Shown piece after piece: positions 16,794 through 24,727 of a stretch of 46,119 nt of DNA. Below the pieces are notes generated by a model. It did not search any database, was not told the DNA's origin, and saw only the letters and a list, made by a program, of their open reading frames with translations. The stretch is taken from assembly GCA_009777095.1 (NCBI GenBank), contig WRMN01000018.1:1-46119 (forward strand), written 5' to 3'. Origin of the DNA: Bacteroidales bacterium. Its GTDB lineage: Bacteria > Bacteroidota > Bacteroidia > Bacteroidales > UBA932. Position numbers and translations under genes: made by a program. Position 1 is the first letter of the stretch. Each line of letters begins with the position of its first letter.

Positions 16794-17579
16794 ATGGGAA
16801 AAATAATTGCGATAGCCAATCAAAAGGGCGGTGTAGGTAAAACCACAACAGCGATTAATTTGGCAGCCAGCCTGGCGGTTTTAGAGAAAAAGGTGCTCTT
16901 GGTGGACGCCGACCCGCAAGCCAATGCTACCTCCGGCTTAGGTTTCGATGTCAATAACATGCAAGACCCTACTATATACGAATGCCTGATTGGTCAGGCA
17001 GAAATTGCTCAAGCAGTGCTTGTTACCGAAATAAAAGACCTGCATTTATTGCCATCTCATATCGACTTGGTTGGCGCCGAGATAGAAATGCTTCAACTAA
17101 CCGACCGTGAGCAGGTGTTGAAGAAAGCGCTTTTGCAAGTCGTTGATAAATACGACTATATCTTTATTGATTGCTCTCCCTCCTTGGGTTTGATTACAGT
17201 AAATGCGCTTACGGCCGCCGATGCAGTGATTATTCCCGTACAATGCGAATTTTACGCCTTGGAAGGATTAGGTAAATTGCTGAATACCATAAAAATAGTG
17301 CAAACACGTTTGAATCCTGCCCTTGCCATAGAAGGCTTCCTGCTGACCATGTATGACGCCCGTCTGCGTTTAGCTAATCAAGTGGTGGAAGAAGTTCGCC
17401 GCCATTTCCCCGATATGGTATTCCAAACTATTATTCAACGAAATGTAAAACTGAGCGAGTCGCCCTCTTTTGGTAAACCGGTAATTCTTTATGATGCCGC
17501 CTCGGCAGGCTCTAACCATTACCTCAACTTAGCCAAAGAGGTGCTGCAAAAAAATGAAATGAATACACAACAAGTCTAA
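16794..17579 (+). CDS. parA: Chromosome partitioning ATPase ParA/Soj
   Basis: Deviant Walker A ATPase that binds DNA as an ATP dimer and moves ParB-parS complexes to segregate the origin. Seen: the deviant Walker A KGGVGKTT at residues about 11-18, Walker A' LLVDADPQANAT, Walker B FIDCSPSLGL and the conserved RNVKLSESPS region. At 261 residues it lacks an N-terminal HTH, so it is the short chromosomal (Soj) type. parB starts ten bases after its stop; a chromosomal location close to oriC would be expected, but no origin or parS was identified here. Confidence 0.96.
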   Translation: MGKIIAIANQKGGVGKTTTAINLAASLAVLEKKVLLVDADPQANATSGLGFDVNNMQDPTIYECLIGQAEIAQAVLVTEIKDLHLLPSHIDLVGAEIEMLQLTDREQVLKKALLQVVDKYDYIFIDCSPSLGLITVNALTAADAVIIPVQCEFYALEGLGKLLNTIKIVQTRLNPALAIEGFLLTMYDARLRLANQVVEEVRRHFPDMVFQTIIQRNVKLSESPSFGKPVILYDAASAGSNHYLNLAKEVLQKNEMNTQQV

Positions 17580-17589
17580 ATTTAACGAG

Positions 17590-18510
17590 ATGACTAAAAA
17601 ACCTGTATTAGGACGCGGGCTTGGAGCCCTGATGAGTGACGCCGGTACGGTAACTCCTACACGGAACGAGCCAATTGTGCCCCTGCAAGAAACAGCAAAG
17701 CAGGAAGAGGGTGTTATCGAAATAAAACTTTCCAACATTGAAATAAACCGCTCTCAACCCCGTACACATTTTGATGAAAATACTTTAACAGAACTTTCGG
17801 AATCTATTAAAGTATTCGGATTGATACAGCCTGTTACCGTTCGTGAAACAAAACCCGGCCGCTACCAGATTATTAGCGGTGAGCGGCGGTATCGTGCTGC
17901 TAAAAAGGCCGGTTTAACTACCATTCCGGTATATGTTCGTAAAGCCGATGACAAGGAAATTTTAGAAATGGCCCTTGTCGAAAACATACAACGTGAAGAC
18001 CTTGACGCTATTGAGGTAGCTATTAGTTTTCAACGTTTGATTGATGAATGTTCGCTCACGCAGGAATCGTTGAGCGAGCGTGTGGGAAAGAAACGCGCTA
18101 CAGTGGCGAATTATCTTCGCCTGCTCCGCCTGCCCGCCAAAGTACAGTTACTTATCCGCGAACGCAAGCTCTCTATGGGGCATGCCCGCGCTATTGTAGG
18201 GCTTGACGATGAAAAACTGCAACAGAAAATCGCCCAAAAAACCATTGACGAAGAACTGTCGGTGCGTCAGGTCGAAGCCCTCATTAAAAATAGCCTGATT
18301 CCTGTTAGCAAAAAACAAGCATCGACAATAACAGAGGAGGAGCTTCCCGATGATTATTTCCGACTGATTGAACTCTTAGGCCCGTACTTCAATAATAACA
18401 TCAATGTTAAGCGTAGCGATAAAGGCGATGGAAGAATTACTATTCATTTTGCCAATGACGAAGAAGTACGTAATTTTATGCAAAAACTCAACGAAATTAC
18501 GCAGACATAA
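17590..18510 (+). CDS. parB: Chromosome partitioning protein ParB/Spo0J
   Basis: parS-binding CTP-dependent clamp. Seen: N-terminal LGRGLGALMSD (ParA-stimulating segment), the ParB/Srx domain with the CTP-binding GERRYRAAKKAG motif, the LVENIQREDLDAIE segment, a central helix-turn-helix (LTQESLSERVGKKRATVANYL split across residues about 155-180) and a C-terminal dimerisation region. Length, 306 residues, is normal. Forms an operon with parA. The DUF5683 membrane protein gene begins seven bases after the stop with a GTG. Confidence 0.96.
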   Translation: MTKKPVLGRGLGALMSDAGTVTPTRNEPIVPLQETAKQEEGVIEIKLSNIEINRSQPRTHFDENTLTELSESIKVFGLIQPVTVRETKPGRYQIISGERRYRAAKKAGLTTIPVYVRKADDKEILEMALVENIQREDLDAIEVAISFQRLIDECSLTQESLSERVGKKRATVANYLRLLRLPAKVQLLIRERKLSMGHARAIVGLDDEKLQQKIAQKTIDEELSVRQVEALIKNSLIPVSKKQASTITEEELPDDYFRLIELLGPYFNNNINVKRSDKGDGRITIHFANDEEVRNFMQKLNEITQT

Positions 18511-18517
18511 CTTTACG

Positions 18518-19435
18518 GTGAAAAAATATTGCCTGCTCATACTGCTTCTCTTTGTCGGATTTTGTGCACAGGCGCAAGAGCGTGTAAGCGTTACGATAAC
18601 AGGAAAAAGGCCTTTGGGTAAAAATTACTGGCATGGCCTCACCGGTCGTGATTCTTTGGGGGTTACACGGGTTTGGTTTGGTTCGCTCTTCGCGCCGGGT
18701 TATGCCCAGGCATATAATCGTGATTATTGGAAATTGCCGATTTTGTATGGCGGTATGGGAGGGTTAATATATGCGGGTTATCGCTATAATATGAGTTATC
18801 TTGATACAGGAAATGATGTTTACGGACGTAATCGAAACTTTTGTTATATCGGAGCCGCGCTCTTGTATTGGGGCAGTATGCTCGATGGAATGGCTTCTTA
18901 TAGAACGCCGAAGCGGTATCAGCCGGAGCGGGCAACCATTTATTCGATGTTATTACCCGGCTTGGGACAATTCAATAACGAACACTACTGGAAAATTCCC
19001 GTAGTATATTTAGGCTTTGCCTTCGGCATATATTTAGTCGATTATAATAATGCACAATATCAACGTTTCAGGGAGGCCTATAATATCAAAACAGCCGAGC
19101 CTGTTGAATTTATTCAAAACCCCTATCAGCTTGGAGGGCATCAGCAGCAGCATGCTCCTAAAGCAGAAAATGAACTGACCAAACGCTATTCGGCGGAGCA
19201 GTTAAAATATTACCGCGACAGTTTTCGCACAAACCGTGATTATTCATGGCTTTATCTTGGCCTCTTTTACGCATTAAACATGATTGATGCTAATGTGTTT
19301 TCCCACTTGAAGGATTTTGATATAAGCGATAATCTGAGCATGCAGTTGCGGCCTACGGTTATGTATGACCAGACGCTCGCCATGAACGCCCAATTTCCGG
19401 CTTTCGGCATGACCTTAAATTTAAATTTTAAATAA
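18518..19435 (+). CDS. DUF5683 domain envelope protein
   Basis: The start is set at GTG 18518, because from there a signal peptide is read (VKKYCLLILLLFVGFCAQAQ) and it lies seven bases after parB; the longer frame from 18404 would overlap parB by more than 100 bases. The 305-residue protein has two copies of a DUF5683 pattern: SLFAPGYAQAYNRDYWKLP and SMLLPGLGQFNNEHYWKIP, each followed by a hydrophobic segment (ILYGGMGGLIYAGY and VVYLGFAFGIYLVDY). Function is unknown. From memory, the order parA-parB-DUF5683-lytic transglycosylase recurs in Bacteroidales, which suggests an envelope role linked to the cell cycle. Confidence 0.8.
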   Translation: MKKYCLLILLLFVGFCAQAQERVSVTITGKRPLGKNYWHGLTGRDSLGVTRVWFGSLFAPGYAQAYNRDYWKLPILYGGMGGLIYAGYRYNMSYLDTGNDVYGRNRNFCYIGAALLYWGSMLDGMASYRTPKRYQPERATIYSMLLPGLGQFNNEHYWKIPVVYLGFAFGIYLVDYNNAQYQRFREAYNIKTAEPVEFIQNPYQLGGHQQQHAPKAENELTKRYSAEQLKYYRDSFRTNRDYSWLYLGLFYALNMIDANVFSHLKDFDISDNLSMQLRPTVMYDQTLAMNAQFPAFGMTLNLNFK

Positions 19436-19456
19436 TAAACAGTATATTTTTTGATT

Positions 19457-20986
19457 ATGAAACATTTTTTATTGCTACCCGTTTTTTTATTTTTTATGGT
19501 ATTTTCGCTCTCGGCGCAAAACAACAAAGAATTATCGGAAGACACCACAATTATCGCCGGAAAAATGGTTATTATCAATGACGATGAGGTTTTGGCCTTA
19601 GATGCAGAAAATAATATTGACAGCCTGCTTTCTATTTGGTATATACAACGCGCATTACAAGACACGTCTATTTTTATGCAAGCGGGGAATTATGATGTCC
19701 CTGAGGCCAATCTGTCCGATGAGGTATATATTAAGCGCATCAAAGCCCTGCCCTGTATTATTGATTTACCCTATAACAATGTGGTGCGTAATCAAATCAT
19801 TTATTACACCCAGAAGATGAAAGAAAAGGCAGAAATGATATTGGGCCTTGCTGAGTTTTATTTTCCGATGATCGAGGAAATTCTGGATATCTACGATATG
19901 CCCTTAGAGTTGCGTAATATGGCCGTAATTGAATCGGCGCTTAATCCTCGCGCGGTATCGCGGGCTAAGGCTAAAGGCTTGTGGCAATTCATGTATGGTA
20001 CGGCTAAAAATTATAACCTTGCCATGAATTCTTTTGTGGAAGAGCGTTTCGACCCTGTTGCCTCTACACATGCCGCTGCCCGCCACATGAAGGATTTATA
20101 TGCCATTTTCGGCGACTGGAGTTTGGCTATTGCAGCGTATAATTGCGGAGCGGGCAATGTGAATAAGGCCATTAAACGTTCGGGCGGCAAGCGCGACTAT
20201 TGGGATATTTATCCTTACCTGCCCAAAGAAACCCGCGGCTATGTCCCGGCTTTTACTGCTGCAAATTATTTGATGACTTATTATAAAGAACATGGATTAA
20301 CCCCTAAACAGTTGAGTTTACCTTCGCATGTCGATACTTTTTTTGTGAATAAGCTCTTACATTTCGAACAAATTTCAGAAGTAATAGGTATTCCGGTTGA
20401 TGAATTGCGTAATTATAACCCGCAATATGTACATAATATTATTCCGGGAAATGAACGCACCTATGTTCTGCGTATTCCTTACGAATATACCGCTGCCTTC
20501 GCAGAAAATGAAAAGGAAATATATGCTTACAAAGACAGCCTTTATTTTAATCCAAACATTATTAAGCAAATTGCAGGCCGCGGCGCAGTAAGCAGTCCGG
20601 CTTCCGGCGCTCAAATTATTCACAGGGTAAAAAGCGGGGAATCCTTGTCAACTATTGCAAACCGCTACGGCGTCAAAATAAATGACCTGAAATATTGGAA
20701 CGGCATAGGTAAAAATAATATAATACGTGCGGGACAAAAATTGGTGGTTTACGGTAAGTCGGCAGCGCCAAAAACTACCACGACTGCGGCCGCAACCGCA
20801 AAAACTACTACTCAAAAGCAGTCAACTACCGGAAAGACCATTACGCACACTGTAAAAAAAGGGGAAACCCTTTGGAGCATTTCACAAAAGTATGATGATG
20901 TTACCTTTTATGAAATCTTGAAATTAAACGGTTTTAGCGAGAAACAAAAAATATACCCCGGCGATAAAGTTAAAATAAAGATTTAA
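19457..20986 (+). CDS. MltD-like lytic transglycosylase with two LysM domains
   Basis: Cleaves the glycan backbone of peptidoglycan. The ATG at 19457 gives a signal peptide (MKHFLLLPVFLFFMVFSLSAQ); the TTG six bases upstream is less likely. Domains: an SLT (GH23) domain at about residues 135-290 with catalytic Glu in AVIESALNPRAVS, then GLWQFMYGTAKNY and AIAAYNCGAGNV; a LysM at about 395-440 (IIHRVKSGESLSTIANRYG); a Thr/Ala/Lys linker; and a second LysM at the C-terminus (THTVKKGETLWSISQKY). It is secreted to the periplasm. It converges with sufD, with 11 bases between stops. Confidence 0.93.
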   Translation: MKHFLLLPVFLFFMVFSLSAQNNKELSEDTTIIAGKMVIINDDEVLALDAENNIDSLLSIWYIQRALQDTSIFMQAGNYDVPEANLSDEVYIKRIKALPCIIDLPYNNVVRNQIIYYTQKMKEKAEMILGLAEFYFPMIEEILDIYDMPLELRNMAVIESALNPRAVSRAKAKGLWQFMYGTAKNYNLAMNSFVEERFDPVASTHAAARHMKDLYAIFGDWSLAIAAYNCGAGNVNKAIKRSGGKRDYWDIYPYLPKETRGYVPAFTAANYLMTYYKEHGLTPKQLSLPSHVDTFFVNKLLHFEQISEVIGIPVDELRNYNPQYVHNIIPGNERTYVLRIPYEYTAAFAENEKEIYAYKDSLYFNPNIIKQIAGRGAVSSPASGAQIIHRVKSGESLSTIANRYGVKINDLKYWNGIGKNNIIRAGQKLVVYGKSAAPKTTTTAAATAKTTTQKQSTTGKTITHTVKKGETLWSISQKYDDVTFYEILKLNGFSEKQKIYPGDKVKIKI

Positions 20987-20997
20987 ACAGGACTGTA

Positions 20998-21972
20998 TTA
21001 ACAACAATGGTAAGCGCAATCGGCGCAAGGCAACAATTCGCCTCTCAGCCGTTTTTCCACTAAGTTTGAAGTGCGCTCGCGCAAGGGAGCTACCGTAATT
21101 TTTTCGAGCACATCGTTGGCAAAGGCAAACTGCTGCAAATGCCGCGCTTCGGGCAAGCTTACGCCACGGGAGCGAAGATAAAACAAGGCATGTTCGTCAA
21201 TCCGACCAACCGTAGCGCCATGCGAACATTTTACGTCGTCAGCATAAATTTCCAAATGAGGTTGAGTAAATATCTTTGCGGTATGTGTCAGCAATAAATT
21301 ATGGTTAGCCTGATAAGCCTCTGTTTTTTGGGCGCCTTTATCCACTAAGATGTGACCCCTAAAAGATCCGACAGCCTGTTCGTCGAGGATACCCTTAAAC
21401 AGTTGACGGCTCAAGCAGCCGCCCACAGCATGATGTACCTTCACGGTATTATTTATCCGTTGCTTGCTGTCGCTTAAATACAGGCCATTGAGTTCGCAAA
21501 CAGCTCCTTCGCCCGCCAATTTCACTTCAAAGCTATTATCAACCAGCCCGCCGTACAAGGTTGCTACCGTACATGAAAGATAGCTGTTGCGCGCCTGTTC
21601 TACTCTTGTAACCGTACGGTGCTCGGAGCGGTTATGCTCATTTTGCATAAACAACATTTCCAAACGGGCGCCTTCTTCCAAGTATATATTATTGAAAGAA
21701 TGCGTAATAAAAGAATGCTCGGAAGCCGTATGGTCGCAGAAAATTAGTTTTGCCGAAGCACCGGCGGGAATAGTAAACCGATTTTCAAAACATACCTCCC
21801 GTACTTCCCCTTCGCGCACGCTAATCAGTTGCAAGGGTTTGTCCTGTGATAATAAGGTATAGTTGCCCGACTTTCCGCCGTTCATCATATATACCCTTTC
21901 CGTATCCAAGCCTTCCACTTCGCAATGGAAAACATCAGCGGCCAACTTTAAGTTATCATTTTCAATTCTCAA
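20998..21972 (-). CDS. sufD: SufD-like Fe-S cluster assembly protein, N-terminally short
   Basis: Matches the SufB/SufD beta-helix core: HSFNNIYLEEGARLEML, SKQRINNTVKVHHAVGG, LVDKGAQKTEAYQANHNLLL and the conserved C-terminal part KCSHGATVGRIDEHALFYLRS. It is 324 residues, about 100 fewer than a usual SufD (roughly 440), and begins where the beta-helix starts, lacking the N-terminal helical region. The only upstream start in frame is a TTG at 21972 inside a heptamer repeat; an in-frame TGA lies two codons before it, so a longer protein is impossible here. sufB, sufC and sufS are not nearby. Either a divergent short form or a truncated gene; function uncertain. Confidence 0.8.
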   Translation of the reverse strand: MRIENDNLKLAADVFHCEVEGLDTERVYMMNGGKSGNYTLLSQDKPLQLISVREGEVREVCFENRFTIPAGASAKLIFCDHTASEHSFITHSFNNIYLEEGARLEMLFMQNEHNRSEHRTVTRVEQARNSYLSCTVATLYGGLVDNSFEVKLAGEGAVCELNGLYLSDSKQRINNTVKVHHAVGGCLSRQLFKGILDEQAVGSFRGHILVDKGAQKTEAYQANHNLLLTHTAKIFTQPHLEIYADDVKCSHGATVGRIDEHALFYLRSRGVSLPEARHLQQFAFANDVLEKITVAPLRERTSNLVEKRLRGELLPCADCAYHCC

Positions 21973-21986
21973 TTTTCAATTCTCAA
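21959..21986. repeat. Four tandem heptamers TTYTCAA between the carbonic anhydrase and sufD genes
   Basis: TTTTCAA, TTCTCAA, TTTTCAA and TTCTCAA run without gaps. On the minus strand, the coding strand of both neighbours, they read TTGARAA. They supply the last codons and the TGA stop of the carbonic anhydrase gene (ending -IEN) and the only possible start codon (TTG) of sufD. This is the same family as the TTGAGAR units at the end of korA. Confidence 0.85.
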
Positions 21987-22494
21987 TTTTAATAAACCAA
22001 TCTTTATAAGTTAAGTAGTCGGTGGCATTTTGGCGCACCATTTCTACCAATCGCGCATTGCTGTCTTTCACCTTTTTAGCGGGAGCGCCGGCATACACGC
22101 CCGGCTCCAACACCGTATTTCCCAACACTATAGCTCCTGCCGCAACAATAGTATTATCGGGAATCACCGCATTATCCAAGAGAATGGCGCCCATGCCTAC
22201 CAGCACATTGTTGCCTACTTTGGCCCCGTGGATAATAGCATTGTGCCCCACTGTTACATCATCGCCGATTTCGGCCACCGACTTTTCATGGGTTGTGTGC
22301 ACTACGGCTCCGTCCTGAATATTGCTGCGGTTTCCGATGCGGATACTGTTGACGTCGCCGCGCAGGACCGCCGAATACCATATACTGCAATCGTCTCCGA
22401 TTACCACATCGCCCACAACCACAGCATTTTCGGCAACAAAGCACCGCTCTCCGACAGTGGGGGATATCCCGTTAACTGCATGTATAATAGCCAT
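21976..22494 (-). CDS. Gamma-class carbonic anhydrase family protein (left-handed beta-helix)
   Basis: A 172-residue hexapeptide-repeat protein: repeats such as VVIGDDCSIW, VLRGDVNSIRIG, IQDGAVVHTT and VTVGHNAIIHGAKVGNN form the left-handed helix. The three metal-binding histidines of the gamma carbonic anhydrase family are at the HTTH, VGHNA and IIHGA positions. Members (YrdA/CaiE/Cam type) bind zinc or another metal; many are not proven carbonic anhydrases. Cotranscribed with sufD, which begins almost directly at its stop. The last residues are encoded in a heptamer repeat. Confidence 0.88.
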   Translation of the reverse strand: MAIIHAVNGISPTVGERCFVAENAVVVGDVVIGDDCSIWYSAVLRGDVNSIRIGNRSNIQDGAVVHTTHEKSVAEIGDDVTVGHNAIIHGAKVGNNVLVGMGAILLDNAVIPDNTIVAAGAIVLGNTVLEPGVYAGAPAKKVKDSNARLVEMVRQNATDYLTYKDWFIKIEN

Positions 22495-22516
22495 AATTTT
22501 ATTTTACATTAGACGA

Positions 22517-22524
22517 CAAAGGTA
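22517..22524 (-). promoter_or_regulatory. Candidate -7 box (TACCTTTG) for the carbonic anhydrase-sufD unit
   Basis: On the minus strand TACCTTTG fits TAnnTTTG and sits 22 bases upstream of the start codon at 22494. No clear -33 partner. Confidence 0.45.
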
Positions 22525-22565
22525 GGCAAAATTTAATGATTAATTAATACTTTAAACCTTTTCGC

Positions 22566-24626
22566 TTAAAAGCTTATTTCTTTCGCGGTGTGAATGATTT
22601 GTCCGTCATTTGTAATTCCTTGTATAAGAATAAAATATCCTCCTTTTGTTTTAGGAAGTGAAAATTCAATAGAGGTTTCGCCTGTTTCATTTGTATTGAC
22701 ATTTGGATTCCAATAAATCAAAGGGTTTTGATCAGGCGGGTTAAACTTTACAGGAAGAATATAGCCCAAAGGTTTGATTTTTTTTGTATTATAGCGCACT
22801 TCTTCGATTTTTGAGTAGTCGAAATTTCCCCTTTTGGTAGTAATTGAAATCACGCCGCCTCCGCCTCTTGATCCCCAAATTGCCGCATCGCCGCCTTTGA
22901 AAACATCAACCCGTTCCACATCTGCTATATTTATTCTATCTAGTATATCAAGGTTGCCCTCAAGTATACCAAAACTGTCCTTATCATCAATTGATTCAAT
23001 AATTATGCCGTCAACGGCGATAGCAGCAATACTTGAGCTTCCGCGAATAATTATAGATTTTTCCTTCACTTGTACTCCTGCAACGTACCGTAAAACGTCG
23101 AGAATCTTGCTTGCATTCAATTCGTTTATTTTTTTACTGTCGAACGAATTAGTTGCTAATAGAGAAAATGGGTCGACAGGTTTGGCTTTTTCATTTTTTT
23201 GCGCTTTAATAATTACTTCACGAAGTAGAGTGGCATTGATTCCGTACTCTTCATTGTATTGTTTTATATCTTCTATGATGGCAGTATCAATTTGAACGGG
23301 TAAATCAACAGCATCAACAGCCGGAAAATTCTCTTCTTCGTCAATGGATAGCAAAACACGGTTTGTCATTTTGTTTCCATACGCCTGTACTACAAATTCC
23401 GTTTGGTCGGGAAAATCCATTTCGCTAAAAGAAAAAATTCCGTTTTTGTCCGTTGTGGTAGCAGTGGCGTACTTAGTTTGCAGCGACAAAATACTTACCT
23501 GTGCATCAGGAATGGCTTTTTTACCCCAAAGATTGGTTACTTTGCCCGAAACGACCTGTCCCAATTCGATAAAACCGGGTAGCGTATCCGATTTTCCGCT
23601 GATTATTTGCGGAATATTATAGCGCTTCCAAGTTTCGTTGGTAACAAAATTACTATCAATATTTTTAGCATTATCTTTCAAATCAGAATGAAACAGTAAA
23701 TAATTTCGGATATTTCTTGTTGTATCAATGGTTGTCAAGAGGTCGTTGGTAATGGAAACCGAAAAATTGCCTGAAATGTTTTTTTTGTGATTGTCGGTTA
23801 ATACAAATTTGATTTTCATGGAATCATCTTTATTCTCAACGGAATAGCTCAAATTCGCCTGATCGTCGTTAGAGCAAAGGAGCATTTTTTGCGTTACGGG
23901 ATGATAATTTTCATCCAACAGCATAAATTGTAAAATGCCCGAAGGAAAATTTTGTTTTGGAAAAAACAGGGTCTTTACATTTCGGTTCCACTTTTCAAAA
24001 TACTGTACTATTCCTCGCGCGTGGACAAGCAGATAGTACGGCTGCGTATCATTGCCATTAAATGTAAGGCTTACCGTGTCGTTTTTCCATGCTGCCGAAA
24101 GGATTTCTAAAACCTCGTTATTACGTTGAAGAGTGGGCTTTGGGGAGGTATTACGCGGTTTGTTTTTCGCTTTTGTCGGCGAAGCTATAAAAATATCTTT
24201 TTTAAAAAAGAAGTCGTGCGAAAGTCCGTACATTGCAGTTGTGTAAGCGCGCAGCGAATAATTTCCTTCGGGCAAATCTTGCGGCAGGGAAATTTGTCCG
24301 TAAGATTGGTTTAGGGCGGCGCGAATTTTCACTTTCTCAATAATATTTCCCTCGGAATTAATTAAATCAACATATACAAAACGGCTGTGAACAGAGGGCA
24401 TAAGCGCTACCGCATCAACTAAATAGGCTTTAATCCAAACAGTATCGCCTGCAGTATATGCTATTCGGTCGGTATGTAGAAAAATCTTTTCCTGCGGAAA
24501 TATTTTTATTTGCTCAATAAAGGCGCTCAGGCAAGCATCTTTTGTGAGTTTCACACTGTTTTGTCCGTAGAAATCAGATGGAAAAATACAAAGCAACAAT
24601 AAAATATAATTCAAGTAAAATTTCAT
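22566..24626 (-). CDS. MG2-domain and TonB-plug-containing outer-membrane/periplasmic protein
   Basis: The start is taken at the ATG at 24626, which gives a signal peptide (MKFYLNYILLLLCIFPSDFYG); a longer frame begins in the upstream region containing the promoter. The 686-residue protein has an N-terminal MG2-like macroglobulin domain (KIFLHTDRIAYTAGDTVWIK), a carboxypeptidase-regulatory-like domain (VSGKVTNLWGKKAIPDAQV), and a TonB-receptor plug domain (ASKILDVLRYVAGVQV ... ADVERVDVFKGGDAAIWG ... GGGGVISITTKRG). There is no beta-barrel: after the plug, only one more MG-type domain follows. It resembles a family of Bacteroidetes surface proteins in which the plug domain occurs without a receptor barrel. 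Function unknown. Confidence 0.8.
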   Translation of the reverse strand: MKFYLNYILLLLCIFPSDFYGQNSVKLTKDACLSAFIEQIKIFPQEKIFLHTDRIAYTAGDTVWIKAYLVDAVALMPSVHSRFVYVDLINSEGNIIEKVKIRAALNQSYGQISLPQDLPEGNYSLRAYTTAMYGLSHDFFFKKDIFIASPTKAKNKPRNTSPKPTLQRNNEVLEILSAAWKNDTVSLTFNGNDTQPYYLLVHARGIVQYFEKWNRNVKTLFFPKQNFPSGILQFMLLDENYHPVTQKMLLCSNDDQANLSYSVENKDDSMKIKFVLTDNHKKNISGNFSVSITNDLLTTIDTTRNIRNYLLFHSDLKDNAKNIDSNFVTNETWKRYNIPQIISGKSDTLPGFIELGQVVSGKVTNLWGKKAIPDAQVSILSLQTKYATATTTDKNGIFSFSEMDFPDQTEFVVQAYGNKMTNRVLLSIDEEENFPAVDAVDLPVQIDTAIIEDIKQYNEEYGINATLLREVIIKAQKNEKAKPVDPFSLLATNSFDSKKINELNASKILDVLRYVAGVQVKEKSIIIRGSSSIAAIAVDGIIIESIDDKDSFGILEGNLDILDRINIADVERVDVFKGGDAAIWGSRGGGGVISITTKRGNFDYSKIEEVRYNTKKIKPLGYILPVKFNPPDQNPLIYWNPNVNTNETGETSIEFSLPKTKGGYFILIQGITNDGQIIHTAKEISF

Positions 24627-24642
24627 TTTGCAAAGGTTTTGA

Positions 24643-24650
24643 CAAAGATA
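24643..24650 (-). promoter_or_regulatory. Candidate -7 box (TATCTTTG) for the MG2/plug gene
   Basis: TATCTTTG on the minus strand, 16 bases before the ATG at 24626 and directly after the terminator of the upstream operon, so the MG2/plug gene probably has its own transcript. Confidence 0.55.
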
Positions 24651-24670
24651 CTGTTTTTTTACAAAATTAC

Positions 24671-24701
24671 AAAAAAAATGGAGCCGCTGAAGCAGCTCCA
24701 T
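24671..24701 (-). terminator. Intrinsic terminator of the SusC-to-BACON operon
   Basis: On the minus strand ATGGAGC pairs with GCTCCAT (24678-24701), with the inner GCT/AGC pairing extending the stem, followed by a run of T (24671-24678). It lies 26 bases after the BACON gene stop. Confidence 0.85.
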
Positions 24702-24727
24702 TTACCAAAATTTAATAATTGATAATT

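Noticed and set aside
16700-16794. parS site or replication origin near parAB
   Set aside because: No parS-like 16-bp palindrome or DnaA-box cluster was recognised in the gap or in the neighbouring intergenic regions.
22030-22512. 160-residue plus-strand frame across the carbonic anhydrase gene
   Set aside because: Antisense to the hexapeptide-repeat gene; it mirrors the repeat composition and has no family features.
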